Assembly: GCF_040676615.1 (NCBI RefSeq)
Contig: NZ_JBFAPI010000001.1
Location: 682,001-746,000 of the forward strand
Length of the DNA: 64,000 bases
Origin: Asanoa sp040676615
GTDB lineage: Bacteria > Actinomycetota > Actinomycetes > Mycobacteriales > Micromonosporaceae
Direction of reading: 5' to 3'
Shown here: positions 40,184 through 48,812 of the stretch, one piece after another
How positions within the stretch are numbered: the first letter of the stretch is position 1
How the letters are laid out: every line of letters starts with the position of its first letter
Notes under the pieces: model-generated
What the model saw: only the letters and a program-made list of their open reading frames with translations
What the model was told of the DNA's origin: nothing
Database searches by the model: none
Position numbers and translations under genes: made by a program

Positions 40184-41665
40184 TCAGGCCTCCGCCGACG
40201 CAGGCTCCACTGTGGACGCGCCCGAGCCGATGGCCTCGTAGACGGCCGGCCGGCGGCCGCGGAGCCAGGTCGCGTAGCCGGCGCCGAGTAGGCCGATCAC
40301 CACGAACGCGACCGGGATGGCCCACGCCAGCGCACTGTCCGGCGCGACGCCGAGCAGCGCGTCGAAGTTGCGGACGGCCAGCACGACGACCACGACCAGC
40401 ACGATCAGCGCGACCGCGGGTGCGACCTGCCGCGACCACAACGACTCGCCGTGCCGGTCGCGGCGGAAGAACAGCAGCACCGCGAGCGCGGTCAGGGTGA
40501 TCAGGAAGAGCACACCCAGGCCGCCCGAGGTGCCGGCCCAGAAGAACAGGTGCACCGTCGGCTCCCAGCCGCCGATGGCGTACACGATGATGACGACGAG
40601 GCCGATCACCGACTGCACCAGCGACGCGTTGCGCGGCGCCTGCGTGCGCTCGCCGGTCCGGCCCAGCGCGGCGGGCAGCATCCGTTCCCGGCCGAGGGCG
40701 AACATGTAGCGCGCGATGGTGTTGTGGAACGAGATCATCGCGGCGGCGATCGAGGTGGCGAACAGGACCTCGCCGATCGTCACCCAGGTGCTGCCGAGGT
40801 TGCCGCCGGCCAGGCCGAAGATCAGCCCCACGCTCTCGTCGCGGGACCGGTCGACGATCGCGTCCGGGCCGGTCGCGACCGTCATCGCCCAGGACGCGAA
40901 GGTGTAGAGCACCGCCGTCGCGCCGACCGCGACGTAGGTGGCGGTGCGGATCGTGCGCTTCGGGTCCTTGGCCTCCTCGGAGAACACCACCGAGGCCTCG
41001 AAGCCGACGAAGCCGAGCAGCGCCAGCACCAGGATCGCGCCGACCCCGTCGCCGAACAGGTTGCCCGGGTCGAGGGTGGCGGTGCTGATCGCGCCGCCGG
41101 CCGGGCTGGTCAGGTCGGCGATCGAGTAGACCAGGATGATCAGCACCTCGGTGCAGAGCAGCACGGCGAGGATGGTGCCGTTGACGTCGATGCGGAGCAC
41201 TCCGAGCACGGCGACCAGCGCCCAGGCGAACAGCGCGATCACCCACCAGTCGGGGTTGATGCCGAACCAGTCCTTGAGCAGCGGCCCGGCGGCACCACCG
41301 ATCGCGCCGTAGAGGCCGACCTGCAGCGCGTTGTAGGCGACCAGCGCCACCCAGGCGGCACCCACGCCGGCCGGGCGGCCGACGCCGCGCGAGACGAACG
41401 TGTAGAAGGCGCCGGAGTTGGCCATGTGCCGCGCCATCGCGACGTAGCCGACCGAGAACACCGCGAGGACCAGACCGACGACGACGAACGCCACCGGGAT
41501 GCCGATCAGGCCGGTCGTGGCGAAGCCGGTGGTCACCACGCCGGCGACCACGGTCAGCGGGGTCGCCGCCGACATGACGAAGAAGAGGACCGCGGGCACG
41601 CCGAGCCGGCCGGCGGCCAGCGATCCGGTGGGCTGGGCGCCGACGGCGCGAGGGGGAGCGGACAT
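40184..41665 (-). CDS. APC-superfamily amino-acid permease
   Basis: 493 residues with about 12-13 membrane helices. The conserved first helix is VLFFVMSAATPLTVVAGVVTTGF. The loop GFVGFEASVVFSEEAKDPKRTIRTAT is the hallmark of amino acid/polyamine/organocation transporters. The substrate is probably an amino acid or amine. ATG 41665 is supported by a GGAGG SD 8 nt upstream. Divergent from the phosphotransferase gene (67 nt between starts). Confidence 0.88.
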   Translation of the reverse strand: MSAPPRAVGAQPTGSLAAGRLGVPAVLFFVMSAATPLTVVAGVVTTGFATTGLIGIPVAFVVVGLVLAVFSVGYVAMARHMANSGAFYTFVSRGVGRPAGVGAAWVALVAYNALQVGLYGAIGGAAGPLLKDWFGINPDWWVIALFAWALVAVLGVLRIDVNGTILAVLLCTEVLIILVYSIADLTSPAGGAISTATLDPGNLFGDGVGAILVLALLGFVGFEASVVFSEEAKDPKRTIRTATYVAVGATAVLYTFASWAMTVATGPDAIVDRSRDESVGLIFGLAGGNLGSTWVTIGEVLFATSIAAAMISFHNTIARYMFALGRERMLPAALGRTGERTQAPRNASLVQSVIGLVVIIVYAIGGWEPTVHLFFWAGTSGGLGVLFLITLTALAVLLFFRRDRHGESLWSRQVAPAVALIVLVVVVVLAVRNFDALLGVAPDSALAWAIPVAFVVIGLLGAGYATWLRGRRPAVYEAIGSGASTVEPASAEA

Positions 41666-41732
41666 GGAGAGCCTCCAGAATGGACAACAACCGAGTGGAT
41701 ATTGATCTCCGTCGCGCCTCGCGTCAAGGACA

Positions 41733-42656
41733 ATGACCGGCATGCTGTCGACCGAGACCGTTGCCCTGGTGACCGCCCGTTACGGTCTGGGGAGCGTGAC
41801 CCGGCCACCGGTGTACGCGGCGCGCGGCGAACTGGGCCGGATCTGGCGGTTCGAGACCGAGCGCGGTGCCTGGGCGGTCAAGGAAGCGCTGGTCCCGGTC
41901 GACGAGGCCGACGCCGCGGCCGACGTGGCGTTCCAACTCGCCGCGGCCGGAGCCGGGCTGCCGTTGCCCCGGCCCGTGCGCACCACCGACGACCGGGTGA
42001 CGGTGCGTGGCGCCGACGCCGTGCTGCGGGTCTACGAGTGGGTCGACCTGGACACCGCCGCGCCGGCCGCCGGCGACGTCGGCGCGCTGCTGGCCCGGCT
42101 GCACCGGGTCGAGCATCCGCCGCGCGGCCCGGTCGGGGAGTGGTTCGCCGCGCCACTGGGGAAGGACGCGTGGCGGGCGCTCGCCACCACGGCGACCGGG
42201 GCCGGTGCGCACTGGGCCCCGTCCCTGGCCGCCGCCCTGCCCGACCTGGTCGCCCTCGACACGCTGGTGGTCCCGCCGGACCCGGCCCGGGTCCGCACCT
42301 GCCACCGCGACCTGCCGGACAACGTGCACCGCACCGTCGACGGCGGCCTGGTGGTGCTGGATTGGGAGAACAGCGGCCCGGCCCAACCGGAACGAGAACT
42401 GGCGGCCCTGTTGTGGGACCTCGGCGACACGGCGGCCGAGGCCGCCGCGGCCTACGGCGGGGCGAAGCTCGAGCCGGAAGACTTCGCGATGGCCATCGCG
42501 GTCCAGGGCCATCTGCTCCAGTTCTACGCCCGGCGGGCGTTGGACACCGCCGAGTCGGCGGAGAACCGCTCGCGGGCCGAAGGCCGGCTCACCGCCATGC
42601 TGGCCCGGCCGCTGACCCCGGCCGGGGTGACCGCGCTGCTCGACGCGGTGCGCTGA
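41733..42656 (+). CDS. APH-family phosphotransferase
   Basis: 307 residues. Aminoglycoside-phosphotransferase/choline-kinase fold: AVKEAL holds the ATP-binding Lys, CHRDLPDNV is the catalytic loop (HxDxxxxN) and VLDWENSG the metal-binding Asp. It phosphorylates a small hydroxylated molecule. Resistance cannot be inferred. Divergent from the APC permease, which might import its substrate. Confidence 0.8.
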   Translation: MTGMLSTETVALVTARYGLGSVTRPPVYAARGELGRIWRFETERGAWAVKEALVPVDEADAAADVAFQLAAAGAGLPLPRPVRTTDDRVTVRGADAVLRVYEWVDLDTAAPAAGDVGALLARLHRVEHPPRGPVGEWFAAPLGKDAWRALATTATGAGAHWAPSLAAALPDLVALDTLVVPPDPARVRTCHRDLPDNVHRTVDGGLVVLDWENSGPAQPERELAALLWDLGDTAAEAAAAYGGAKLEPEDFAMAIAVQGHLLQFYARRALDTAESAENRSRAEGRLTAMLARPLTPAGVTALLDAVR

Positions 42657-42660
42657 AGGC

Positions 42661-42698
42661 CGCGGCCGCCCGGGGCCCCGATGCCCCGGGCAGCCGCG
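42661..42698. terminator. Bidirectional hairpin between convergent genes
   Basis: Inner 8-bp stem 42669-42676 with 42683-42690 (6-nt loop) and outer 6-bp stem 42661-42666 with 42693-42698, separated by a 2x2 internal loop. It starts 5 nt after the phosphotransferase stop and ends 6 nt before the cell-wall hydrolase stop. Confidence 0.75.
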
Positions 42699-42703
42699 AC
42701 TGC

Positions 42704-44668
42704 CTAGAAGACCCCGATCGACAGCCGCAGGTCGACGTCGGTCCGGTCGACGAACGCCACCCGCTGCCCGAATTGGATCTCCACATAGGTCTTGTCGCCC
42801 TGGATCACCGTCCAGTCGCCGGGCGAGGTGCCGGCGAACGTGGTGGCCCGGTAGTACTGGCCCGGCAGGACCGCGCCGACCGCGTAGCGCTGCCCGGCCG
42901 CGAGCGTGTATTGCAGCGGCGAGATCGCCTGCACCGGCACGCCGGCCGGATAGGCCGCCGCTTCCGGATACGCCCGCCCGTACACCGGGATCGTGGCCTT
43001 GTCCTTCTTCGGGATGGCCACCAGCCCGACCTGCCAGTTGGCGGTCGGCGCCGAGGGCGGGTTGAGGAACCAGCCCTTCTGGCCCAGGTACCAGATCGCG
43101 GTCCAGTCGCCCTGCCGCCCGGCCAGCGCGAAGGTCTGCCCGGCCGAGGCGCGGGCCCCGTGGTCGGAGATGTGCATCGTGGACGGTGCGCCGTTGGGGT
43201 GCAGGCCGAGGTCGGTCAGCAGTGGCGCGTCGGCGGACGGCGCGGTGTGCAGGATGACCGCGGAGGAGCCGTGCGGGGCGCACGGCACGCCGGCCGTGAC
43301 GCAGCCGGTGAACGCGGGCTGGTTGCTGGCGTAGTCGGGGTCGATCTGCACCAGCCCGGTCAGCGCGGTGCCGGTCGACCAGAGCGGGGCGCCGAGCAGG
43401 TCGAAGTAGTGCGACCAGTCCCAGTAGGGGCCCGGGTCCCAGTGCATGCCGGCGACGGTCGCCGCGGTGGTGCCGGGAACCGTGTCGTGGCCGAGGATGT
43501 GCTGCCGGTTGAGCGGGATGCCGAAGCGCTGCGCCAGGTAGCGGACCAGCTTCGACGAGGAGCGGTAGAGCGCCTCGGTGTACCAGGAGCCGTCGGCCGC
43601 GAAACCCTCGTGTTCGAGGCCGACCGAGCGGGCGTTGACGTCCCAGTTGCCGGCGTGCCAGGCCACGTCCTTCGTCTTGACGTGCTGTGCGATCTGGCCG
43701 TCGACCGACCGCAGCGAGTAGTGCCAGCTCACGTACGTCGGGTCCTGCACGAGATCGAGCGTGGTCGCCCAGGACGCCTCGGTGTCGTGGATGACGATGT
43801 ATTCGATCTTCTGCCGCGCCGGGCGATCGGACAGGTCGTGGTTGCCGTAGGCGCCGGGGGTGGCCCCGTACTGCTCGTAGGGCGCCGGGACCCACTCGCA
43901 GGCCACGGTGACCGGGCACTCCAGCCCGTCGGGCCGGGTGGTCCGGCGCAGCCCGAGCCGGTCGGCCTGGGCCCGCTGGGGTGCGACCGGGCGCCCGTCG
44001 AGCCGCACGGCCTGGCCGTCGTCGGTGGTGCGGGCGGCACCGTCGCGGATGGTCGCGAAGACCTCGTCGGCGAAGGCGGTCGCGGCCTCCGCGGTGTCGG
44101 CGCCCGAGTAGCGGGCCACCGCGCCGAACCAGGCCGCCGGGTCGCTGCCCGCGCCGGTGGGCGCGCCGAGCGCCGCCTGGTAGGAGGCCAGCAGCGCGGC
44201 GCCGCCGCGGATATTGGTCGCCGGGTCGGTGCGCAGCGCGGCGGGTGCGGCGCCGGTCAGGTCGGCGGCCGCGTCCAGGGTCTGCAGCGCGGCGGCCGGG
44301 GGCGCGGCGTCTTCCGGCGACGCCGGCGTCCCGGACAGCGGCCGGCTCTCGTCGCCGCGCGGGTCGCCGGCGGCCGTGTCGCCGTCGGGCCGGCTCGCCG
44401 CCGACGCGGCTCGGATCCCGTCGGCGTCGGTCAGGTGCATCGGCCCGTAGCCGCCGCTGGTGCTGGGCCTGCCGGCGTTGCTGTCCCAGCGGGACTCCAG
44501 GTAGGACACGCCGAGCAGGACGCTCTCCGGCACGCCGAACTCGGCCGCCGCGCCGGCGTAGACCTGTTGGCGGCCGGCCGGCGCGGCGTCCGCCGTGCCG
44601 GGCGTGACCAGGGTCAGTCCCGCGAGCGTGAGGGTCGCGGAGGTGAGATAGCTGAGGGTTCGTCGCAT
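42704..44668 (-). CDS. Secreted two-domain cell-wall hydrolase: lysozyme-like plus amidase_2
   Basis: 654 residues. Signal peptide ~1-28 (ADAAP). A transglycosylase-like N-terminal domain has Glu59 in SYLESRWDS, then TSGGYGPMHLTD. An N-acetylmuramoyl-L-alanine amidase (amidase_2) domain has zinc His294 in YIVIHDTEAS, then HYSLRSVDGQIAQHV, WHAGNWDVN and LGHDTVPGT. The last ~200 residues form SH3-like wall-binding repeats. Both glycan and peptide bonds of peptidoglycan are probably attacked. ATG 44668 is preceded by GGAGGCG. Divergent from a SARP gene. Confidence 0.85.
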   Translation of the reverse strand: MRRTLSYLTSATLTLAGLTLVTPGTADAAPAGRQQVYAGAAAEFGVPESVLLGVSYLESRWDSNAGRPSTSGGYGPMHLTDADGIRAASAASRPDGDTAAGDPRGDESRPLSGTPASPEDAAPPAAALQTLDAAADLTGAAPAALRTDPATNIRGGAALLASYQAALGAPTGAGSDPAAWFGAVARYSGADTAEAATAFADEVFATIRDGAARTTDDGQAVRLDGRPVAPQRAQADRLGLRRTTRPDGLECPVTVACEWVPAPYEQYGATPGAYGNHDLSDRPARQKIEYIVIHDTEASWATTLDLVQDPTYVSWHYSLRSVDGQIAQHVKTKDVAWHAGNWDVNARSVGLEHEGFAADGSWYTEALYRSSSKLVRYLAQRFGIPLNRQHILGHDTVPGTTAATVAGMHWDPGPYWDWSHYFDLLGAPLWSTGTALTGLVQIDPDYASNQPAFTGCVTAGVPCAPHGSSAVILHTAPSADAPLLTDLGLHPNGAPSTMHISDHGARASAGQTFALAGRQGDWTAIWYLGQKGWFLNPPSAPTANWQVGLVAIPKKDKATIPVYGRAYPEAAAYPAGVPVQAISPLQYTLAAGQRYAVGAVLPGQYYRATTFAGTSPGDWTVIQGDKTYVEIQFGQRVAFVDRTDVDLRLSIGVF

Positions 44669-44795
44669 GGGTGCGCCTCCCGGGGGTGCCTCGGGCCACC
44701 TTGCTCCATCGACGCGGATCACGTCAATACCTGCCACGCCGTACGTCCATCTCGTAAGTAAGTTTCATTGCGCGGCCAGCCCGACCCACGCGGAC

Positions 44796-44824
44796 TGCGG
44801 GTCAACTGCGGGTCAGTTGCGGAT
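44796..44824 (+). promoter_or_regulatory. Triple direct heptamer repeat, putative SARP operator
   Basis: TGCGGGT (44796-44802), TGCGGGT (44807-44813) and TGCGGAT (44818-44824) lie exactly 11 bp apart with 4-bp spacers. Heptamer direct repeats with this period are the known binding architecture of SARP regulators, and the array lies 43 bp before a SARP gene. Confidence 0.65.
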
Positions 44825-44867
44825 CGGCTACGTGGTCCGGCGTCGATGCGTGCGGCAGCGTGGGGCC

Positions 44868-45728
44868 ATGCGGATCGCACTGCTCGGCCCCATGCGGGTG
44901 CAGGCCGCCGGCGTTCCCCTGGAGGTTCGCGGCCTGCGCGCGCGACGGGCGATCGCCCTGCTCGCGCTGAACGCGGGCCGGCCGGTCGCGCTCACCCAAC
45001 TGGTCGACACCCTGTGGCCGGAGGATCCGCCGGCCACCTTCCGGGAACAGGTCTACAACTGCGTCGCCGGGCTGCGGCGGATGCTCGGCGCCGGCCCGCG
45101 GCCGGAGGTCGACGTGGTCCGCACCGACGGCGGCTACGCGCTGACCATCGCGGCGGACCGGGTCGACGCCCTCGCGTTCGAGGCGGCGCTGCGCACAGCC
45201 GCCGCGCGGGCCGCCGCCGGCGACCGGGCCGGCGCGGGCGCGGTGCTCCGGTCCGGGCTGCGCCTCTGGCGCGGTGAGGCGCTGGAGGGTGTCGTCGACG
45301 GGCCGCTGGGCTTCGCCGCGACCCGGCTCGACCGGCTGCGCGGCGAGGCGTGGGAGCGGCTGTTCGAGATGGAGATGGGGGTACGCCGCGACCCCGGGCT
45401 GATCGCCGAGATGTCGGCCGTGGCCGAGCGGTATCCGCTGCGCGAGGTGTTGACCTGCCAGCTCGGCACGGTCCTGTGGCGGGCCGGGCGGGCGGCGCAG
45501 GCACTCGAGGTCTGCCGGGAACACCGGCGCCGGGTGCTGGCCGAGTTCGGCGTCGAGGCCGGGCCGGCCGTGCGCGACCTGGAGGCCCGGATCCGGGCCA
45601 CGCAACCCGCCGCCGAGCCGCGGCCGGCGGCCGCCGTCGATCGGCTGATCGCCGACGTGGAGGTGCTGCTGGCGGAAGTACGCGGCCTGCTCACCAGTGC
45701 CCGGTGCCCGGCCTGCCACCCGGGCTAG
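44868..45728 (+). CDS. Short SARP-family transcriptional activator
   Basis: 286 residues. Winged-helix DNA-binding domain (residues 1-95: MRIALLGPMRVQ, LVDTLWPEDPP, YNCVAGLRRML) and a bacterial transcriptional activation domain (~100-250, LWRGEALEGV, YPLREVLTCQLGTVLWRAGRAAQAL). A C-terminal tail of ~35 residues follows. Single-module SARPs switch on neighbouring biosynthetic or developmental genes. Heptamer repeats upstream suggest autoregulation. ATG 44868 is chosen because the conserved domain starts there. The stop overlaps the convergent regulator by 4 nt. Confidence 0.87.
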   Translation: MRIALLGPMRVQAAGVPLEVRGLRARRAIALLALNAGRPVALTQLVDTLWPEDPPATFREQVYNCVAGLRRMLGAGPRPEVDVVRTDGGYALTIAADRVDALAFEAALRTAAARAAAGDRAGAGAVLRSGLRLWRGEALEGVVDGPLGFAATRLDRLRGEAWERLFEMEMGVRRDPGLIAEMSAVAERYPLREVLTCQLGTVLWRAGRAAQALEVCREHRRRVLAEFGVEAGPAVRDLEARIRATQPAAEPRPAAAVDRLIADVEVLLAEVRGLLTSARCPACHPG

Positions 45729-47986
45729 CCGAGGGTGATGGCCTGGCGCCAGGAGCGGCGGGCGCCGTCGAGGTCGCCGAGGGCCCGTTGGGCCAGGCCC
45801 AGCACCACCCGGTAGGTGTCGGCCGCGTTGGCGTCGCCGAGGCGCTCGAACTCGCCGACCGCGACGGCCAGCCGCGCGCGGGCGGTGTCCGGCTGGCCCG
45901 CGGCGACGAGGGTCAGGCCCAGTTCGGCCAGGGCGTACGCCGAGCCTTCGCGCATCCCGTGGCGTCGGGTCAGCTCCAGGCACGCCTCGTGCTCCTCGAT
46001 CGCGTCGGCGTAGCGGCGCAGGGCGTGCAGGCAGCGCGCCGTCTGGTGGCGCAGCATCACCGACGCCACCTCGGGGCCCGGCCGCAGCAGCCGGCGGGCG
46101 GGGTCGAGCACCACCAGGCCCTCGGCGCCGCGGCCCTGGGTGGCCAGGCACTTGGCCAGGTTGATCCGGGCGCTGATCACGCCGGGCACGTTGCCGAGCG
46201 TCTCGTAGAGCGCGAGCGCGGCCCGGTGCGCCTGGATCGCCAGCCGCGGGCTGGCCTCGCTGAACCGGAGCAGGCCGATCAGGTTGAGGGTGCGCGCCTC
46301 GGCGGCCCGGTCGCCGAGGGCACGGGCCAGCCCCGACGCGGTGGCCAGGTGGCTGCCGGCCAGCGTGTAGTCGTTGCGCAGGATGGCCAGGTGGCCCAGT
46401 TGCATGCCGGCCAGCAGCGCGGCCGGTCGGTTGCCGTCGCGGACCGCGACCTGGCGCACCGAGTCGGCCAGCCGCTGCCACTCGTCCCACTCGCCGGCGG
46501 CCCGCAGTTGCGGGCCGAGTGCGCGGGCCAGGTCGGCGCATGCCTCGGCGTCGACGTCGGCCGCCAACTCGGCCGCCAGGCAGACCGCCGCCACGATCAG
46601 CTGCCCCTCCGCGGCGAGCCAGGCCGTCGCCGCGGCCGCGTCGCGGAACGGCGGCGACGGCAACTCCTCGATCGTCTGCAGCGCCGCGACGGCGGTCTTG
46701 CGGTAGCCGTCGACCAGCCGCCGCACCAGCCGGGCGGCCACCTCCGGCGGATCGACGGCCCGGGACCGCTCCTGGGCGAAGAGCCGCACCAGGTCGTGGT
46801 AGCGGTAGCGGCCCGGCCGCGGCGAGAGCAGCAGCCGCGCGTCGACCAGGTCTTCCGCGATGCCGGCGGCGATGGCCGCGTCGACGTCGCAGGCTGCGGC
46901 CACGGTGTCGACCGAGATCTCGCCGAGCCGGGGCCAGGCCAGCTCGCGGAACGCCTGGGCCAGGTGCGGCGGCAGCGCCCGGTAGCTGAGGTCGAAGCTG
47001 GCCCGGATGGCCTGCTCGCTGCCGCCCAGCTCGTGCAGCCGGCGGTCGCCCGCCGCGAGCCGGTCGGCCAGGTCGCGCATCGACCACGCCGGCCGCGCGG
47101 CCAGCCGGACGGCGGCGAGCCGCACGGCCAGTGGCAACCGGCCACACGCGTCGACCACCTCGGCCGCCGCGGCCGGGTCGGCGAAGGCCCGGTCGGTGCC
47201 GGCCACCCCGGCCAGCAGCCGCAGGCTCTCGTCGGCCGAGAACAGGTCGAGGTCGACGGCCAGCGCCGCCGGCAGGGTGGGCAGCGGCTTGCGGCTGGTC
47301 ACCACCAGGCCCGCCGGGCCGGCGCCGGGCAGCAGCGGGAGCACGCCGCGGGCGTGCTCGACGTCGTCGACCAGCACCAGCACCGAGCGCTCGGCCAGCA
47401 CCGAGCGCAGCAGCGCCGCGCGCTCCTCGGCGTCGGTCGGCACCGCACCGGCCGGGGTGCCCAGGGCGCGCAGGAACGACCCGGCGGCGCGGTAGGGCTC
47501 GTCCGGCTCGCGACCGGTCCGGCGCAGGTCGACGTAGAGCTGGCCGTCGGGGTAGTGGGCGCGGACCCGGTGCGCGACGTGCAGCGCGAGGCTGGTCTTG
47601 CCCACGCCGGCCATGCCGGAGATCGACACGACTACCGGCCGGTCGCCGGGCCGCAGGGCCGCGGCGAGCCGATCGGCGACCTCCTCGCGGCCGGTGAAGT
47701 CGGGCAGCTCGGCCGGCAGCTGGGCCGGCCGGGGCAGCGTGTCGTCGCTCCCCGGCAGCAGGCTCAGCGCCCGGATGAACTGCTCGCGTTCGGCGCCGGC
47801 CAGGCCCAGGGCGTCGGCCAGCAGCCGGACGGTCGAGGAGCGCGGCGCGCGGTTGCGGCCGGACTCCAGCGACTGGATGCTCCGCACGCTCAGACCGGTC
47901 GCGGCCGCCAGTTCCTCCTGCGACAGCCCCAACCGTCGGCGGTGCACCCGTAAGGGATGTGCCGGCATGACCACATCGAACACCAT
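45725..47986 (-). CDS. HTH / NB-ARC / TPR regulator
   Basis: 753 residues. Xre-type helix-turn-helix at ~10-65 (LGLSQEELAAATGLSVRSIQSLESGRN), then an NB-ARC STAND ATPase with P-loop SGMAGVGKTSLALHVA at ~115-130, Walker B-like VLVLVDDVEHA, and a C-terminal TPR array of ~300 residues. Common actinomycete regulator type; the signal is unknown. ATG 47986 is used, ATG 47968 is possible. Convergent with the short SARP gene. Confidence 0.87.
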   Translation of the reverse strand: MVFDVVMPAHPLRVHRRRLGLSQEELAAATGLSVRSIQSLESGRNRAPRSSTVRLLADALGLAGAEREQFIRALSLLPGSDDTLPRPAQLPAELPDFTGREEVADRLAAALRPGDRPVVVSISGMAGVGKTSLALHVAHRVRAHYPDGQLYVDLRRTGREPDEPYRAAGSFLRALGTPAGAVPTDAEERAALLRSVLAERSVLVLVDDVEHARGVLPLLPGAGPAGLVVTSRKPLPTLPAALAVDLDLFSADESLRLLAGVAGTDRAFADPAAAAEVVDACGRLPLAVRLAAVRLAARPAWSMRDLADRLAAGDRRLHELGGSEQAIRASFDLSYRALPPHLAQAFRELAWPRLGEISVDTVAAACDVDAAIAAGIAEDLVDARLLLSPRPGRYRYHDLVRLFAQERSRAVDPPEVAARLVRRLVDGYRKTAVAALQTIEELPSPPFRDAAAATAWLAAEGQLIVAAVCLAAELAADVDAEACADLARALGPQLRAAGEWDEWQRLADSVRQVAVRDGNRPAALLAGMQLGHLAILRNDYTLAGSHLATASGLARALGDRAAEARTLNLIGLLRFSEASPRLAIQAHRAALALYETLGNVPGVISARINLAKCLATQGRGAEGLVVLDPARRLLRPGPEVASVMLRHQTARCLHALRRYADAIEEHEACLELTRRHGMREGSAYALAELGLTLVAAGQPDTARARLAVAVGEFERLGDANAADTYRVVLGLAQRALGDLDGARRSWRQAITLG

Positions 47987-48077
47987 CTGTGCTCTGTCGC
48001 GCAGTCTCCGGTCCGAACGGTGGGAGGCCCCTTATCTTGGGATTTAGCGGTATCCGATCCAAAAGGTGGTCATGAGC

Positions 48078-48794
48078 TCAGACCAGCCGTTCGCCGCCGT
48101 CGACGCCGAGGGACACCCCGGTGAGGAAGGTGTTCGTCAGGGCGAAGACGACCGCGTCGGCGACGTCGTCGGAGGTGCCGACCCGATGGGCCGGGTTGTG
48201 GGCGCGGCGCTCGTCGTAGAGCTTGGCCTTCTTCTCCTGCCCGAGCGCGTCGTAGGCGCCCGTGTCGATGGTGCCCGGCGAGATCGCGTTGACCCGGATC
48301 GGCGCCAGTTCCACCGACAGCGACCGGGTGACGGCGTCGACCGCGCCGTTCGTCGCGGCCACGGCGAGCATCCCGACCGTCGGCTTGTCGGCCGTGGCAC
48401 CGGAGAACAGCACGAACGAGCCGTCCGGCGGCATCCGGCCGGCGAAGTGCTTGGCCAGCAGGATCGGCCCGACGACCTTGGTGTTGAGCGAGTCGGTGAC
48501 GACCTGCGGCTTCAGGTCGCCGACGGTGCCGCGGGCCCGGGCCGACGCCGTGCAGACGACATGGTCGACGTGGCCGAGCCGCGCAGCCAGCGACTCCACA
48601 CTGGACTCGTCGGTCAGGTCGACGGTCTCGGTCACCACACCGGAGTCGGCGTAGGCGTCGTCGAGGGCGGACCGGTCGCGGCTGGCCGCGACGACGGTGC
48701 CGCCGGCGGCCCGGACCGCCTCGGCGGTCGCGCGGGCGATGCCGCTGCCGCGGCCGACGACCAGCACGGTGCGGTCCTTGAGTGCGGTGGACAT
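48078..48794 (-). CDS. SDR-family protein with atypical active site (copy 2)
   Basis: 238 residues. Modified glycine motif VVGRGSGIARA, then ASRDRSALDDAYA, CTASARARGTV instead of NNAG, and LAVAATNGAVDAV where YxxxK is expected, so the catalytic Tyr and Lys are both absent. The SPGTIDTGAYD and VDGG segments are normal for SDRs. Clearly paralogous to the gene at 49691-50410. A GAGGGGG SD precedes ATG 48794. Last gene of an SDR-DUF427-SDR transcript. Confidence 0.8.
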   Translation of the reverse strand: MSTALKDRTVLVVGRGSGIARATAEAVRAAGGTVVAASRDRSALDDAYADSGVVTETVDLTDESSVESLAARLGHVDHVVCTASARARGTVGDLKPQVVTDSLNTKVVGPILLAKHFAGRMPPDGSFVLFSGATADKPTVGMLAVAATNGAVDAVTRSLSVELAPIRVNAISPGTIDTGAYDALGQEKKAKLYDERRAHNPAHRVGTSDDVADAVVFALTNTFLTGVSLGVDGGERLV

Positions 48795-48812
48795 GGTCGT
48801 ACCCCCTCGCTG

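Noticed and set aside
38946..41690. A 914-codon minus-strand open frame joining the baeRF-like gene to the APC region
   Set aside because: Only the last 377 residues (start 40079) are family-like. Upstream of that it is the wrong frame of the APC permease gene.
41733..42656. Aminoglycoside resistance kinase
   Set aside because: Only the general APH/choline-kinase fold motifs are visible, and there is no resistance context.
40451..44761. A continuous 1436-codon open frame on the plus strand
   Set aside because: It runs antisense or out of frame through the APC, phosphotransferase and amidase genes. The translation is Arg/Gly/Asp-rich with no family signature, an artefact of high GC.
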